Below are positions 63,050 through 64,000 of a DNA stretch of 64,000 nt, piece after piece. The position numbers were made by a program, and so were the translations under genes. How positions within the stretch are numbered: the stretch's first letter is position 1; the number at the start of each line of letters is the position of its first letter. Below the pieces are notes generated by a model. That model worked only from the letters and a program-made list of their open reading frames with translations. It had not been told where the DNA came from and searched no databases. The stretch comes from Bacteriovorax sp. (GTDB taxonomy: Bacteria; Bdellovibrionota; Bacteriovoracia; Bacteriovoracales; Bacteriovoracaceae), in the NCBI GenBank assembly GCA_028710485.1, contig JAQTTZ010000007.1, positions 20,431 to 84,430 of the forward strand. The letters run 5' to 3'.

Positions 63050-64000
63050 ATGAAAGAAAAGATTTATATAAAAGATTTTTTAGGCCTTCTTGTTTTTTAT
63101 AAAAAACCATTGGTCATTATCATGGCGGTGTCCGTCCTGAGCTTAGTGCAATTAAGTTTTCTTCTTCCTAAAACATACAGATCAGAATTCGAACTTAATA
63201 TTTATTCTAAGTATTTTAAGAACGCACTAATTAATGACGTTATTCCAGGAATGAGCTCAATTACTGAAATGACTCAGACAACTGATTCAATGGTTAAAGA
63301 AACGTTAAATGATCAGTTTATTGATGAGATTGGAGGCCAATTTAATATCTATGATAAAAATATGAACCCTCAAGATCTTTCTAAAGCGCGCGAGCAAATG
63401 AGAAATAGATTTGAACTTTATTCAACAGGTGGACAATCATACAAGGTTACTTTCTCTTATAGTGATCCTCTCGTGACATTTGCAGTGACCAAAAAAGTGC
63501 TAGAAGCTGTAAGAGAAAATTTTATCAATACGAGAATTGAAACAATTGAAACTGCAAAGAAGACGATCCAGCAAAAATTAGAGTCAGTAAACGTTACCAA
63601 ACAAATCACTGACGATTCTATTTCAGCCAATGCTCTTGCCTCAAAAAATCCGGATGTGTTGAGATCTGAAATTGCAAAAATTAATACCGACTTAGAAGCA
63701 TTAAAAATGCAGTTTAATAATCACCATCCTCGTATTGGCAAACTTCAGGAAAGAAAGGCCACAATTGAAAATTGGCTAAAAGAAATCGGCGACGATCCAT
63801 CTGTAGCTGTGCAAAAAAATAGAGAAGACTTACATTCGAAAGAACCTTCAGATACTCCACTTCTTATGTCCGGAGATAATGTAATTTCTCAAAGCATCAC
63901 TGCCAAACTTTATGCTAAATTTACCGATATCAATATTGCTTTAGACATCGAAAGAAAAAGTTTACCTGGATATATTGGAATTATCGATGCTCCTCAAATT
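63050..64000 (+). CDS. Wzz/GumC-like polysaccharide chain-length protein (partial)
   Basis: Runs off the right edge. The first 317 codons are open. An N-terminal membrane helix (near 20-40, LVIIMAVSVLSLVQLSFLLP) is followed by TYRSEFELNIYS and a long helical periplasmic region with coiled-coil character. This is the layout of polysaccharide co-polymerases that set chain length and act with CpsD-like ATPases. The C-terminal membrane helix and any kinase part lie outside the window. Confidence 0.83.
   Translation, partial: MKEKIYIKDFLGLLVFYKKPLVIIMAVSVLSLVQLSFLLPKTYRSEFELNIYSKYFKNALINDVIPGMSSITEMTQTTDSMVKETLNDQFIDEIGGQFNIYDKNMNPQDLSKAREQMRNRFELYSTGGQSYKVTFSYSDPLVTFAVTKKVLEAVRENFINTRIETIETAKKTIQQKLESVNVTKQITDDSISANALASKNPDVLRSEIAKINTDLEALKMQFNNHHPRIGKLQERKATIENWLKEIGDDPSVAVQKNREDLHSKEPSDTPLLMSGDNVISQSITAKLYAKFTDINIALDIERKSLPGYIGIIDAPQI

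Overview
The window looks like chromosomal DNA of a low-GC, Gram-negative deltaproteobacterium-like organism. The mix of a CarD-type regulator, a B-type SdhCAB, a GYF_2 protein, many exported proteins without obvious family and repeated signs of sigma-54 use fits the Bdellovibrio/Bacteriovorax group (Bdellovibrionota). That placement is inference from gene content and was not tested by a search. I saw no rRNA, tRNA, CRISPR array, transposase or phage gene.

Layout. 0.1-3.3 kb: leftward operon of a small protein, an FHA-like/RDD membrane protein and tgt. 3.4-6.9 kb: exported protein, DEAD-box helicase, lipoprotein. 6.9-10.4 kb: small and unknown genes, a group III truncated globin and a DksA-like protein. 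10.5-18.7 kb: queE, a PAS histidine kinase, a SprT-like/DUF2786 protein, sdhCAB, and a retropepsin-like protease with rimK. 18.7-21.5 kb is an accessory pocket: a sigma-54-driven RNA gene candidate with tandem upstream sites, a decayed ATPase remnant, an AbiE-like toxin-antitoxin candidate with its own operator repeats, and a GNAT fragment. 21.6-32.4 kb is a redox/sulfur/efflux region: SHP-type cytochrome, diheme cytochrome c, cytochrome b561, LuxR-type regulator, rhodanese, TlpA-like thioredoxin, then ArsR-TolC-RND-rhodanese-YgaP-like, a c-type cytochrome and a DUF2892 protein behind a sigma-54 promoter. 32.5-32.8 kb carries a second sigma-54-driven RNA candidate on the minus strand. 32.9-48.6 kb is mostly housekeeping: hydroxyacid dehydrogenase, ureohydrolase, metallo-beta-lactamase fold, sucCD, ndk, NUDIX, carD, cysS, lysA, uvrB. 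48.6-64 kb is a surface polysaccharide region: acyltransferase, FemAB-like protein, glycosyltransferase, flippase, deacetylase, sugar-phosphate transferase, galE, phosphopantetheinyl transferase, Asp-box repeat protein, two methyltransferases, a CpsD-like ATPase and a Wzz-like protein cut by the window end.

The most striking structure is a pair of paralogous sigma-54 modules (48.62-49.03 kb and 55.29-55.56 kb) that bracket the central polysaccharide genes. Each has the same upstream site, the same promoter about 75 bp downstream, and a very small protein ending in a shared RNEGVKG motif. In the right copy the small gene overlaps the sugar-phosphate transferase gene by ATGA. In the left copy the sequence after the stop still resembles the start of that transferase gene, but the ATG is lost and there is an indel, so it is a decayed duplicate. 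With the two RNA candidates and the DUF2892 promoter, five GG-N10-GC promoters stand in 64 kb, which suggests that sigma-54 and partner activators control surface polysaccharide and regulatory RNA here.

Other signals: a hairpin that buries the ribosome binding site of an exported cysteine-hydrolase-like gene, a nested hairpin leader before sucC, an apparently non-canonical start codon of the phosphopantetheinyl transferase, and several in-frame tandem repeats at protein ends.
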